Assembly (NCBI GenBank): GCA_023411175.1
Contig: JAEYPB010000064.1
Coordinates: 90,611-154,610 of the forward strand
Length of the DNA stretch: 64,000 nt
Source: Bacillota bacterium
GTDB taxonomy: Bacteria > Bacillota > Clostridia > Christensenellales > Aristaeellaceae
Direction of reading: 5' to 3'
In this document: positions 33,643 to 42,321 of the stretch, piece after piece
Layout: every line of letters begins with the position of its first letter
Numbering within the stretch: position 1 is the stretch's first letter
The notes under the pieces: generated by a model
Databases searched by the model: none
The model's input: only the letters and a program-made list of their open reading frames with translations
Told to the model about the DNA's origin: nothing
Made by a program: the position numbers and the translations under genes

Positions 33643-34971
33643 TCAGTCCTCTCTCTGCTTCTCACGAAGCACAAGCCGAATGGGCGTGCCCTCAAAGCCA
33701 AAGGCCTTGCGGAATTGGTTGTGGATATACCGTTCATAGGAATAGTGAAGCAGCGTCTTGTCGTTGACAAACAGGACGAAAGTCGGCGGGCAGACGGACT
33801 GCTGGGTGCCGTAGTAAATGCGCAGCCTGCGGCCTGACATGGACGGCGGCGGCAGCGCCGTCTGTGCGTCGCCCAATACGTCGTTTAGAAGCCCGGTGGT
33901 AATGCGGCGTGAGGCCTGTCCGTACACCTCCCGCACCATCGGCATGATGCGGTCGGCGCGTTGGCCGGTCTTCGCAGAGATGAACAGGATGCGCGCGTAG
34001 TCCATGAACTTCAGCTGTTCGCGGATCTGCCGGGTGAAGGCCTCCAGCGTGCCGGTGTCCTTTTCGACCGCATCCCACTTGTTGACGACGATGATGGCGG
34101 GCTTGCCCTGCTCGTCCACGTAGCCGGCGATCTTGGTATCCTGCTCGGTGACGCCTTCCGAGGCGTCGACCAGCATCAGGACCACATCCGCCCGGTCGAT
34201 GGCAGCCAGCGCACGCACCACGCTGAACCGCTCCAGCGACTGATACTCGATGGCGCGCTTTCTGCGGATGCCCGCGGTGTCGATCAGAACGTATTCCTTG
34301 CCCTCGTCGGTAAAGCGCGTGTCGATGGCGTCCCGGGTGGTTCCGGCGATGTCGGACACCATCACGCGGGTCTCGCCAAGCAGGCGGTTGACCAGGGACG
34401 ACTTGCCCACATTGGGCTTTCCGACCACCGCCACGTGGATGGGGCTGTCTTCTTCGCGCTCGCCTTCCTCCTCGGAGGGAAGAACCTTCATCAATTCTTC
34501 CAGAAGGTCGCCGAAGTTCATCATATTGACGGAAGAAACCGCGATCGGGTCGCCCAATCCCAGCGCGTAAAACTCGTAGGCGTGGCCTTCCTGCGCCACG
34601 CTGTCGATCTTGTTGACCACGACAATGACCGGCTTGTTGCTGCGGCGCAGCATGTCCGCAACGGTCCCGTCATCCGGCGTCAGCCCCTGCCGCCCGTCCA
34701 CGAAGAAGAGGATCGCGTCGCAGGTCTCGATCGCAATCTCGGCTTGGTCGCGCATCTGCCGAAGCAGCGGATCGGTGGAGTTCGGGTCGATGCCGCCGGT
34801 GTCGATGAGGGTGAACTTCCTGCCCTGCCATTCGCAATCGGCGTAGACGCGGTCGCGGGTCACGCCCGGCGTGTCCTCGACGATGGCGATGCGCCGCCCC
34901 GCGATCTTGTTGAAAAAGGTTGATTTGCCCACATTGGGCCGGCCTACGATGGCCACCAGCGGTCTTGCCAT
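33643..34971 (-). CDS. der: Double-domain GTPase Der (EngA)
   Basis: 442 residues with two G domains. The first has GRPNVGKSTFFN, DTGGIDP and NKID. The second has GKPNVGKSSLVN, DTAGIRRK and NKWD. A KH-like domain ends the protein (~355-440). It acts in 50S ribosome assembly. GGAGG precedes the ATG; the gap to the DUF512 gene upstream is 24 bases. Confidence 0.97.
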   Translation of the reverse strand: MARPLVAIVGRPNVGKSTFFNKIAGRRIAIVEDTPGVTRDRVYADCEWQGRKFTLIDTGGIDPNSTDPLLRQMRDQAEIAIETCDAILFFVDGRQGLTPDDGTVADMLRRSNKPVIVVVNKIDSVAQEGHAYEFYALGLGDPIAVSSVNMMNFGDLLEELMKVLPSEEEGEREEDSPIHVAVVGKPNVGKSSLVNRLLGETRVMVSDIAGTTRDAIDTRFTDEGKEYVLIDTAGIRRKRAIEYQSLERFSVVRALAAIDRADVVLMLVDASEGVTEQDTKIAGYVDEQGKPAIIVVNKWDAVEKDTGTLEAFTRQIREQLKFMDYARILFISAKTGQRADRIMPMVREVYGQASRRITTGLLNDVLGDAQTALPPPSMSGRRLRIYYGTQQSVCPPTFVLFVNDKTLLHYSYERYIHNQFRKAFGFEGTPIRLVLREKQRED

Positions 34972-34995
34972 GATTCCTCCCCGCCCGAAAGGGCT

Positions 34996-36288
34996 TCAAG
35001 CGCCCTTGAGCGCCTCCAAAAGCTGTTCGCCCCGCCTGCCTACCGGCAGGATGTCTGCGCCCAGCGCATGCTTTACTTCGTTTAAGGTCATGCCGTCGAG
35101 GAAGATTTCCTCCCCCTCCCGGAGCATGCATTCCGTTACCAATATCCTGTCCGCCCCGATCGGTTTCAGTCCGCGAATCAGATCCCCGCCGGTCAGAAGC
35201 CCGGAAACGGTGACCGTCGGCCCGAAGTAGCCGTTTGTCACCGGGATGACCCGCACGCGAACGCCCGAAAGCGGATGATCCGCGATTAGTTTTTCCATAA
35301 ACGGCGCAACGGAAACCCCGCAGGCGATCACGAGATCCGCCGGGCGCGCGATGAGATCGTCCGACTGATACGCCTCGTCAAACTCGCGTTCCAACAGCCG
35401 ACACATGCCGACGCCGTTTTCGATCTGCGGATAGCCATCGTAGTCCTCTTCGGGCGGAAGCGGCCGCCCCGCCAGAAGATAGAATTCGTCCGCCGCCTGC
35501 ACAAAGCCGGTGCCGTGGGCTTCCATCAGCCGGGCGCGCCACGCGTCCACTTGATTCAGAAGCCGTCCCGCGCTCTCGGCGTCAAATGTCTTGAGCGCCG
35601 TCAATCCTTCCCGATGCCCGGTCAACCCTACCGGCACCAGAGCCAGCGACAGCGCCGAAGGATACAGCGCGGCGAGATCCGAGATGGTGCGCTCCAGCGC
35701 CGTACCGTCGTTGAGCCCGGGACAAACCACCGCCTGCGTGTGAAAGCGAATGCCGCCCTTCGCCAGCCGGTACAACTGCTGCCCGATTTCCGCGGCGCGC
35801 TTGGTGCCCATGAGATGCGCCCGGAGCGCCGGATCGGTGGCGTGTACCGAGATGTACAGCGGCGATGCCTTCCGTCGGATGATCCTGTCCAGCTCGCGGG
35901 GGCCGACGTTGGTCAGGGTGACGAAATTGCCCATCAAGAGCGACATGCGCCAGTCGTCGTCCTTCACGCGCAGCGTCTCCCGCGCGCCCGGCGGCAGCTG
36001 ATCGACAAAGCAGAAAGCGCAATTGTTGCAGCAGTTTCGAATGCCGCCTGTCAGTTCGCCATCAAATTCCAGCCCCAGCGGCTCGTAGTCGTCCTTTTTG
36101 ATCCGGTATTCGGTTTCACGGCCATCCCGTTCGACGATCAGGCGGATGCTTTTTTCGCAGCACAGCGCCTGATAGTCCACAAAGTCGATTACACGCTGGC
36201 CGTTGATCGAAACCAGCCTGTCGCCGGTTCCAAGACCCAACCGACCGGCAATGCTGTCCGGCTCGACACGCCGGATCCGGTGATTCAT
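34996..36288 (-). CDS. DUF512/PDZ-like radical SAM protein
   Basis: 430 residues. An N-terminal PDZ-like domain (RRVEPDSIAGRLGLGTGDRLVSINGQ) is followed by the radical SAM-type cluster segment RNCCNNCAFCFVDQLP, then the DUF512 C-terminal domain (VGMCRLLEREFDEAY; GVSVAPFM). Function is unknown. The order DUF512-der-plsY is conserved in many Clostridia. The start overlaps the trmN6-like stop as ATGA; a GTG at 36294 is an alternative. Confidence 0.88.
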   Translation of the reverse strand: MNHRIRRVEPDSIAGRLGLGTGDRLVSINGQRVIDFVDYQALCCEKSIRLIVERDGRETEYRIKKDDYEPLGLEFDGELTGGIRNCCNNCAFCFVDQLPPGARETLRVKDDDWRMSLLMGNFVTLTNVGPRELDRIIRRKASPLYISVHATDPALRAHLMGTKRAAEIGQQLYRLAKGGIRFHTQAVVCPGLNDGTALERTISDLAALYPSALSLALVPVGLTGHREGLTALKTFDAESAGRLLNQVDAWRARLMEAHGTGFVQAADEFYLLAGRPLPPEEDYDGYPQIENGVGMCRLLEREFDEAYQSDDLIARPADLVIACGVSVAPFMEKLIADHPLSGVRVRVIPVTNGYFGPTVTVSGLLTGGDLIRGLKPIGADRILVTECMLREGEEIFLDGMTLNEVKHALGADILPVGRRGEQLLEALKGA

Positions 36289-37112
36289 TGGCACTCAGCT
36301 CCCAGTATATTATGGGGCTTCCCTGTAGTTTCGTCAAGCGCCAACCGATAAATTCGCCTGTATTCGTCGGAAGGGCTGCCGTCCGCGTTTTTGAGGAAGA
36401 GCGGCGGCAGCCAGTCCAGCATGGAACCCGCGCCCTTCACCGCGTCGATCAGGATCAGTTTGGGGCGGGTTTCCGGCCTGTCGATCAACAGCCGAACGCG
36501 CTTGGGTTCAAGCCGCCGGGCCCTGAGCGCGCACATCAGGTCGAACGCCCGGGACGCGGGATAGACAAACGCCGCGCGGCCGCCGTTTTTCAGGAGCTTT
36601 GCCGCACAATCGACGAAGTCCTCCACGGTGCTGTCGCCCTCGTGCCGCGCCAGATGGTGCGTGGGCTCCGGGCTCGCCGGTGCGGTTCCCCTGGGATTGT
36701 AGGGCGGGTTGCACACCACCAGCGAATGGCCCGAATACCCCAACGCACGCGGCGCGAGGCGCACGTCCAGATGGTGAACGGCAATCCGGTCTTCCAGGCC
36801 GTTCCCCGCCACGCTTCGCCGCGCCATGTCGCACATGTCTTCCTGCCATTCCACCGCATCAAAGCGCGCCCTCGGCTGCGCGTCCGCCATCAGAATGGAG
36901 AGAATTCCGCCGCCCGCGCCCAGGTCAGCCCCGCGGTCGCCGGGCTTGGGCGCGGCAAAATCCGCCAGCAGCACCGCATCTGTGCCGAAGCGGAATCCCT
37001 TTTCCTTTTGAAGGATTTGAAGCCCGCCGCGGTTCAGGTCGTCCAACCGCTCTCCGGGCATTTGAAAAAACAAGCGGCCCGAGTCCCCTCGCGCCGCCCG
37101 AATGTCGTCCAT
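36285..37112 (-). CDS. tRNA1(Val) A37 N6-methyltransferase-like (TrmN6/YabB)
   Basis: 275 residues, Rossmann-fold methyltransferase. It begins with the family segment FRFGTDAVLLADFAAPKPGDRGADLGAGGGILSILMA (SAM loop DLGAGGG). The catalytic NPPY is in VVCNPPYNPRGTAP, as in N6-adenine methyltransferases. Start at 37112 with GGGAG upstream, because the preceding gene ends at 37118. The tRNA target is inferred from the family. Confidence 0.8.
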   Translation of the reverse strand: MDDIRAARGDSGRLFFQMPGERLDDLNRGGLQILQKEKGFRFGTDAVLLADFAAPKPGDRGADLGAGGGILSILMADAQPRARFDAVEWQEDMCDMARRSVAGNGLEDRIAVHHLDVRLAPRALGYSGHSLVVCNPPYNPRGTAPASPEPTHHLARHEGDSTVEDFVDCAAKLLKNGGRAAFVYPASRAFDLMCALRARRLEPKRVRLLIDRPETRPKLILIDAVKGAGSMLDWLPPLFLKNADGSPSDEYRRIYRLALDETTGKPHNILGAECQ

Positions 37113-37117
37113 TTTAT

Positions 37118-38836
37118 CTACTCCCAGATGCGAACTCCCCACATGAAAGTTCCGTTTTTCCCCAGATAGTATTCTCTGCTGTAAGAACTATTCATGTCCG
37201 TTACGGTTACCTTCCCTTTTGAAGAAGAGGCATGGATAAAACGATACTGACTACCGGTGATGCCCAAGAAGATTCCAGAGTGTCCCGGCTTTTTCTTCGT
37301 CTGCGTATCAAAAAACACGATGTCGCCACGTTTGAGTTCTTTATAGTTGGTGATAACTGTCCACTTTTTGTACATGGACTTACCCTGTGCCTGAACCTCG
37401 CTTGTAACATATACACCGATTTTTCTGAGGCAGTAGGCGGTATAGGTGCTGCAATCAAAGGTTTTGGGCGCACTGGCGGGTGACCTGTAAGGTTTGCCGA
37501 GATGCTCATAAGCCTCCACGATCAGAGCCTCTATCTTCGCTTTCGGGTACGACACCACAGAAGTGCTGTCCAGCGCCTTGATGGTCGGCGTATAGGCAAT
37601 CCCGCTCTGATAGAGCTTGTTGTACTTCTGGAAAAGCTTGACCGCTGACGCGACGCCGCTGTCGTAGACGCCGTCGGCGTCTCCTCTGTAATAGCCCAGA
37701 GCCTTCAATTTGTTCTGAAGGGTGACCACGGCATCGCCCTTGGCGCCGGTCTTCAGCGTATCGCTGCCGCAGACGGTATCGTAAGACAAGGCGTTCTCAT
37801 CGTTCATCAGAGTGCGGGTCGCGGTGTCGGCGCTCCCCGTGACCTTGAGGGCCGGATAGTTGAAGCTCTGGAAGGACTTGACCGCGGTGACGACGGAACT
37901 GGAGTAGACGCCGGTGATGACGCCCTTGTAGTAGCCGAGATCGCGCAGGCGCACCTGCAGCGCGGCCACATCGAGGCCCGCTTTGGATTTGGTGGAGAGC
38001 GCCTTGCTCTGAGCGCCTTCGGTGAGGATTTCAAACAATTGGGAAGAACCGGAGTTGAGCAGCGCGCGAAGCGTGCGGCTGGCGCTTCCGGATGCGGAAT
38101 AGCCGTTGGCGACCTGGAACAGCTTGACCGAATACTTCGTCTGCGTATCGAAGCGGCCGTTCGGCGCATCCCAATAGAATCCCTTTTCCGCCAACTTCTC
38201 CTGCAGTTGGGTCACCTGCGCACCCGACGCGCCGTATTTCAGCGGGGTCAGATAGTTCGCCGCCTCATACTGGGCGCGGGTGACGGCGGTTTTGGAGTAG
38301 AGCACGGCGCGGGTGGCCCCGTCCGCCCTGCCGCTGACGGAAAGCCCGTTGGCGGTCTGGAATAGCCGGACGGCCGACTCGGTGGCGGAACCTGCGGAAC
38401 CGTATCTGCCGCTGACGCTGCCGGAATAGTAGCCCAGCTTTTTCAGGTAGGTCTGCGCCTTTTTCACATGGGTGCCGCTACCACCGGGCTGGAGCTGGCC
38501 GTCCGCCAGCTTCTCCTGGTATTCGGCATACGTCACCGCGTCGGCGGAAGCCGCCTTTTCCTGGGTTTCGTCGTCCGCATAGCCGTATTTCTCCTTAGGC
38601 TCGATGGAATTGGCTTTCTGAAAAACCCGCACCGAGCTGTACAGGGTGGCCGTATAGGTTTTGGTGATCTTTGCGGTGTAGTACCCCTTCGCCTTCAGGT
38701 TCTGCTGAAGCGCCGTGACGGCGTCGCCTTTTGAGGAGGGGCGAAGCGTGTCGGCCATGGCCTGCCCGCAGAGAAGCGTCATGAGGATCGATGTTAAAAT
38801 GGCTGCCCTGACGAGGCCTTTACCGCCTTTTCGCAT
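37118..38836 (-). CDS. Secreted NlpC/P60 endopeptidase with peptidoglycan-binding repeats
   Basis: 572 residues. Signal peptide ends near QAMA (residue ~29). About five PG_binding_1 repeats follow; each has a phrase like L..KGYYTAKITKTY, then VRVFQKANS. The C-terminal NlpC/P60 domain (~450-572) has the catalytic Cys in FDCSTYTAYC, His in GHSGIFLG and a third polar residue after RFIHASSS. It should cut gamma-D-Glu-DAP bonds in peptidoglycan outside the cell. The catalytic-domain DNA is clearly A+T-richer than the repeat region. First gene of a six-gene run to xylB. Start 38836 has AGGAGG upstream. Confidence 0.92.
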   Translation of the reverse strand: MRKGGKGLVRAAILTSILMTLLCGQAMADTLRPSSKGDAVTALQQNLKAKGYYTAKITKTYTATLYSSVRVFQKANSIEPKEKYGYADDETQEKAASADAVTYAEYQEKLADGQLQPGGSGTHVKKAQTYLKKLGYYSGSVSGRYGSAGSATESAVRLFQTANGLSVSGRADGATRAVLYSKTAVTRAQYEAANYLTPLKYGASGAQVTQLQEKLAEKGFYWDAPNGRFDTQTKYSVKLFQVANGYSASGSASRTLRALLNSGSSQLFEILTEGAQSKALSTKSKAGLDVAALQVRLRDLGYYKGVITGVYSSSVVTAVKSFQSFNYPALKVTGSADTATRTLMNDENALSYDTVCGSDTLKTGAKGDAVVTLQNKLKALGYYRGDADGVYDSGVASAVKLFQKYNKLYQSGIAYTPTIKALDSTSVVSYPKAKIEALIVEAYEHLGKPYRSPASAPKTFDCSTYTAYCLRKIGVYVTSEVQAQGKSMYKKWTVITNYKELKRGDIVFFDTQTKKKPGHSGIFLGITGSQYRFIHASSSKGKVTVTDMNSSYSREYYLGKNGTFMWGVRIWE

Positions 38837-39014
38837 CCTGACCGCCTCCTGCTTCAAAAACTTGTGCCGCACCGCTGCGCGTCGCGGCTTTCCCATAAAA
38901 CGGAAACCGAATTTTGCTTGAGTATAACATATGTACGACGCCTTCGCAAGGGAAATCTGAAAATGATTTAGAAAAAGTTGCTTTTGTGAACTGGAGCAGC
39001 GATATAATGTAACT

Positions 39015-39140
39015 AATTCGTAATATTCGGCCGGGAAATCAGGGGGAATCTACCCGCTTCTGCGGGCTCCCGGGGATTCTTTCTCCATCTGGGCCTTTCA
39101 GGTTGGGCGGGATGTTGCGCGAAGGCCCGATCCCCTTTTT
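39015..39140 (+). ncRNA. Candidate structured RNA of unknown class upstream of the Cys T-box
   Basis: A perfect TATAAT stands at 39003-39008. The segment after it is rich in pairing: CCGGGA (39031-39036) with TCCCGG (39068-39073), hairpin CCCGC-TTCT-GCGGG (39053-39066), and GGGCCTT (39091-39097) with AAGGCCC (39122-39128). A possible closing stem pairs GGGGAATC with GATCCCC. It ends in CCCCTTTTTACTTTT. There is no reading frame. I do not recognise a riboswitch, SRP or 6S signature; it may be a small RNA with its own terminator. The -35 is weak. Confidence 0.45.
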
Positions 39141-39239
39141 ACTTTTGAAACAAATGACGCAGCATCCATTCATAAATTATGATGCCTTCATAAAACCTGT
39201 TACAGTATGACTTCGATAGCGTCGTAACGCTTTTTCCGG

Positions 39240-39268
39240 TTGACGAAATCGGACGGAGCCGCTATAAT
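39240..39268 (+). promoter_or_regulatory. Promoter of the T-box-cysE-cysS operon
   Basis: TTGACG (39240-39245), 17 bases, TATAAT (39263-39268). Confidence 0.85.
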
Positions 39269-39274
39269 GGCAAT

Positions 39275-39504
39275 ACTCCGCAATGACCGGAAAGAGTAGG
39301 CGACTTCGCGCGCGACAGAGATGGGCGGTCCCCGGCTGAAAGCCGCCCGAGCGCAGAACCGCCGAAGTGCATCCGCGAGCGGGCGCGTAGATTGCGCCGG
39401 GCGCGCCCGTTACAGCGTTTGAGAGCGCAAAATGCCCCGGCATTTTGAAGCAGAGTGGAACCGCGCGAAAGCGCCTCTGTACTTACGGAGGTGCTTATTT
39501 CTTT
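39275..39504 (+). promoter_or_regulatory. T-box leader specific for tRNA-Cys
   Basis: Stem I has AGAGTAGG and the apical GGCTGAAAGCC. A specifier-type segment GAAGTGCA contains the Cys codon TGC at 39368-39370. The T-box sequence AGAGTGGAACCGCG is at 39452-39465; its TGGA would pair with a tRNA ending UCCA, and U73 is typical of tRNA-Cys. A terminator follows (stem 39471-39494, then TTATTTCTTT). Uncharged tRNA-Cys should allow readthrough into cysE-cysS. Confidence 0.93.
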
Positions 39505-39521
39505 CGTCAGGAGGGAGAGGC

Positions 39522-40238
39522 GTGTTTGACAGCTGGAGAGAAGACATTCGAGCGATTCTTTCCCGAGACCCCGCGGCGCGAAGTACTTTGGAAGTCATTT
39601 TGTGTTACCCGAGCTTTCGCGCCGTTCGAAGGCACCGCCGCGCCCATTGGCTTTGGCAGCACAACCTGAAGCTTCTGGCCCGCATGGTTTCCCAGCACAC
39701 CCGGAGGCTGACCGGTATTGAGATCCACCCCGGCGCCACCATCGGCAAGGGCCTGTTTATCGACCACGGCATGGGCGTCGTGATCGGCGAGACGGCCGAA
39801 ATCGGCGACAACGTAACCCTTTATCAGGACGTGACGCTGGGCGGCACCGGCAAGGACGTGGGCAAACGCCATCCGACCATCGGCAACAACGTGGTGATCG
39901 GCGCGGGCGCGAAGGTGCTGGGCCCCTTTCTGGTGGGCGACGGCGCCAAGATCGGCGCCAGCGCGGTGGTATTAAAGGAAGTGCCACCCTATTCCACGGT
40001 CGTCGGGAACCCCGGCCGCGTCGTGCGCCAGGCGGGCGTAAAGATCGGGATCGACCTCGATCAGATCCACCTGCCCGACCCGGTCAAGGAGCGCATCGAG
40101 GAAATGACCACGCGGCTGATACAGCTCGAAAAATGTATGGAACGCAAGGCGCAGGGCATGGCCTGCGACGCGTGCGAAGAATTCAACCTGCCCAACTGCC
40201 TGCTGGTGCCGAAGGAGGAGAACCATGAAGATCTATAA
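39522..40238 (+). CDS. cysE: Serine O-acetyltransferase
   Basis: 238 residues. An N-terminal helical part (FDSWREDIRAILSRDPAAR) is followed by a left-handed beta-helix of hexapeptide repeats (IEIHPGATIGKGLFIDHGMGVVIGE). The active-site His is in FIDHGMG. It makes O-acetylserine for cysteine synthesis. The GTG start at 39522 has GGAGGGAGAGG just upstream and lies after the T-box terminator; earlier in-frame codons are inside the leader. A Cys-containing C-terminal tail (ACDACEEFNLPNC) is present. It overlaps cysS by 14 bases. Confidence 0.95.
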   Translation: MFDSWREDIRAILSRDPAARSTLEVILCYPSFRAVRRHRRAHWLWQHNLKLLARMVSQHTRRLTGIEIHPGATIGKGLFIDHGMGVVIGETAEIGDNVTLYQDVTLGGTGKDVGKRHPTIGNNVVIGAGAKVLGPFLVGDGAKIGASAVVLKEVPPYSTVVGNPGRVVRQAGVKIGIDLDQIHLPDPVKERIEEMTTRLIQLEKCMERKAQGMACDACEEFNLPNCLLVPKEENHEDL

Positions 40239-41622
40239 CACGATGACGCGGCAAAAGGAAGAACTGATCCCGGTGCACGACGGCGAGGTGCGCATCTACG
40301 CATGCGGCCCGACGGTGTACAACTTTTTTCACATCGGCAACGCCCGCCCCTTCATCATCTTTGACACGCTGCGCCGCTATCTGACCCACAAGGGCATGAA
40401 GGTGACTTTCGTGCAGAACTTCACCGACATCGACGACAAGCTCATCCGCCGTGCGGAGGAGGAGCACACCACCGTCGAGGAGATTGCGGACCGCTACATC
40501 GAGGCGTACTTCAAGGATGCGGACGCGCTGGGCGTGATGCGGGCAGATGTTCATCCCCGCGCTACCCGGCACATTGGCGAGATCATCAAGATCATTTCAA
40601 AGCTCGTCAAAAACGGCTACGCCTACGAAGCGCAGGGCGATGTTTACTTTGACACCCAGGCGTATCCGGGCTACGGCAAGCTCTCCGGCCAGAATCTGGA
40701 GGATCGCGAGGCGGGCGCGCGGATCGAAGTGGACGACATCAAAAAGAATCCGATGGACTTCGCGCTGTGGAAGGCCCAGAAGCCAGGCGAGCCCGCCTGG
40801 AAGAGCCCCTGGGGCATGGGCCGCCCCGGCTGGCATATCGAGTGCTCCGCCATGAGCATGAAGTACCTGGGCGAAACCTTCGACATTCATTGCGGCGGCG
40901 TGGACCTCATCTTCCCTCATCATGAAAATGAGATTGCCCAATCGGAGGGCGCCACCGGGCACCCCTTCGCCAAGTACTGGATGCACAACGGCCACATCAA
41001 CGTGGACAACCGCAAGATGAGTAAGTCGCTGGGCAATTTCTTCACCGTGCGCGAAATCGCCGCCGAGTACGACCTTGAGGCGGTTCGCATGTTCATGCTG
41101 AGCGCCCAGTACAGAAGCCCCATCAACTTCTCACGGGATCTGATCGAGCAGGCGAAAACCTCCCTGGAACGGCTTTACACCGCCCGCAACAACGCGCTGT
41201 TCCTCTTGGAATCCGCCCCCGACCGCGCTATGACCCCTGAGGAAGAGGCCTTTGCCGCCCGCGGCAATGAAGCCATCGCCCGCTTCGACGCGGCGATGGA
41301 CGACGACCTCAACACCGCGGACGCGCTGGGGGCGATCTTCGACTGGGCGCGGGATATGAATGCGACGCTCTCCTCATTAGCCGCCTCAAAGGCGGCCGTT
41401 CAGGCAGGGCTTGACGCGCTGGGCGTGATGGCCGGCGTACTCGGGATCCTGAGCAAGAAGCTGGACACCACGCCGGAGGACGTCAAGGCGCTGGTGGAAG
41501 ATCGTCAGACCGCGAAAAAGGAAAAGCGCTTCGCCGACGCCGACCGCATCCGCGGCGAGGTGCTGGCAAAGGGCTACGTGATCGAGGACACACCCACCGG
41601 GCCCAAGGTGCGCAAAGCGTAA
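40225..41622 (+). CDS. cysS: Cysteinyl-tRNA synthetase
   Basis: 465 residues, class I. The HIGH-type motif is HIGNARPF, and the KMSKS loop is RKMSKSLGNF. Zinc ligands are in YACGPTVYN, IECSAMSM and HHENEIAQSE. It charges tRNA-Cys. Start 40225 with AAGGAGGAG inside cysE. Both genes answer to the same Cys T-box. Confidence 0.97.
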   Translation: MKIYNTMTRQKEELIPVHDGEVRIYACGPTVYNFFHIGNARPFIIFDTLRRYLTHKGMKVTFVQNFTDIDDKLIRRAEEEHTTVEEIADRYIEAYFKDADALGVMRADVHPRATRHIGEIIKIISKLVKNGYAYEAQGDVYFDTQAYPGYGKLSGQNLEDREAGARIEVDDIKKNPMDFALWKAQKPGEPAWKSPWGMGRPGWHIECSAMSMKYLGETFDIHCGGVDLIFPHHENEIAQSEGATGHPFAKYWMHNGHINVDNRKMSKSLGNFFTVREIAAEYDLEAVRMFMLSAQYRSPINFSRDLIEQAKTSLERLYTARNNALFLLESAPDRAMTPEEEAFAARGNEAIARFDAAMDDDLNTADALGAIFDWARDMNATLSSLAASKAAVQAGLDALGVMAGVLGILSKKLDTTPEDVKALVEDRQTAKKEKRFADADRIRGEVLAKGYVIEDTPTGPKVRKA

Positions 41623-41664
41623 ACGCGGAAGCCTCCCTTTGCGCCTGAATCCATCGCGTATTCC

Positions 41665-41695
41665 AAAACGGGGCGCCCTGTGGCCGCCCCGTTTT
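41665..41695 (+). terminator. Terminator of cysE-cysS
   Basis: AAAACGGGGCG (41665-41675), loop, CGCCCCGTTTT (41685-41695): an 11-bp stem ending in TTTT. Confidence 0.88.
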
Positions 41696-41787
41696 GACGT
41701 CTTTCTTCATCATGCGCGCTGATCCCGTTGCTCTGCATAGTATGCGGTGGATGCCACCCGGAAGTGTCATCGTTGGGAGGAAAGCGC

Positions 41788-42321
41788 ATGAGCTTTTATT
41801 GGAGAAACAGAGATAACGGCGCTGTGGAGAGCGCCTCATGTCAGTCGGCGTCGCCCGTGATCCGCTGCAATCCAGACAGCAACGGCTCTGTGGCGGGCGT
41901 CAATCGGCCGATCAGAATCCGGAACAGGGCTTGCCAGACGTGTCCGGCTGGTCCGATGGGCCCCGCCGGTCCCCAAGGCGAACGCGGCCCCGCTGGAGCG
42001 ATGGGGCCTGCCGGTCCCCAAGGCGAACGCGGCCCCGCTGGAGCGATGGGTCCGGCTGGTCCGATGGGCCCCGCAGGTCCTCAGGGCGAACGCGGCCCCG
42101 CAGGAGCGATGGGACCCGCCGGTTCGATGGGCCCCGCAGGTCCTCAGGGCGAACGCGGCCCCGCTGGAGCGATGGGACCCGCCGGTTCGATGGGCCCCGC
42201 AGGTCCTCAGGGCGAACGCGGCCCCGCAGGCCCGATGGGCCCTGCCGGTCCTCAAGGGGAACGCGGCCCCGCAGGCCCTGCCGGCAGCGCGGTTGGCGGC
42301 GTGGCGGGGAAGAAATACTGA
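41788..42321 (+). CDS. Collagen-like protein with 38 Gly-x-y triplets
   Basis: 177 residues. Residues 1-54 are a non-collagen head with four Cys (ending RACQTC). Residues 55-168 are 38 uninterrupted Gly-x-y triplets made almost only of GPA, GPQ, GER, GAM, GPM and GSM. The last nine residues are VGGVAGKKY. There is no signal peptide and no C-terminal globular domain of the BclA type. Start 41788 has GGGAGGA 6 bases upstream. Relatives in spore formers are surface filaments of the exosporium; that role is an inference. A CATAGTATG sequence about 50 bases upstream faintly resembles late sporulation -10 elements. Confidence 0.88.
   Translation: MSFYWRNRDNGAVESASCQSASPVIRCNPDSNGSVAGVNRPIRIRNRACQTCPAGPMGPAGPQGERGPAGAMGPAGPQGERGPAGAMGPAGPMGPAGPQGERGPAGAMGPAGSMGPAGPQGERGPAGAMGPAGSMGPAGPQGERGPAGPMGPAGPQGERGPAGPAGSAVGGVAGKKY
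41950..42228 (+). repeat. Tandem repeats coding the collagen-like region
   Basis: Two 45-bp units (residues 55-84) then three 63-bp units (residues 85-147; GAM-GPA-GxM-GPA-GPQ-GER-GPA). The second and third 63-bp copies are nearly identical in DNA. Copy number is likely to vary between strains. Confidence 0.85.

Noticed and set aside
39015..39140. Identification of the structured RNA as 6S RNA or small SRP RNA
   Set aside because: No long rod with a central bubble as in 6S, and no GGAAGCAGC-type apical loop as in SRP RNA; left unassigned.
41950..42228. Regular repeats considered as a CRISPR array
   Set aside because: The repeats are contiguous coding units without unique spacers, and there are no cas genes.
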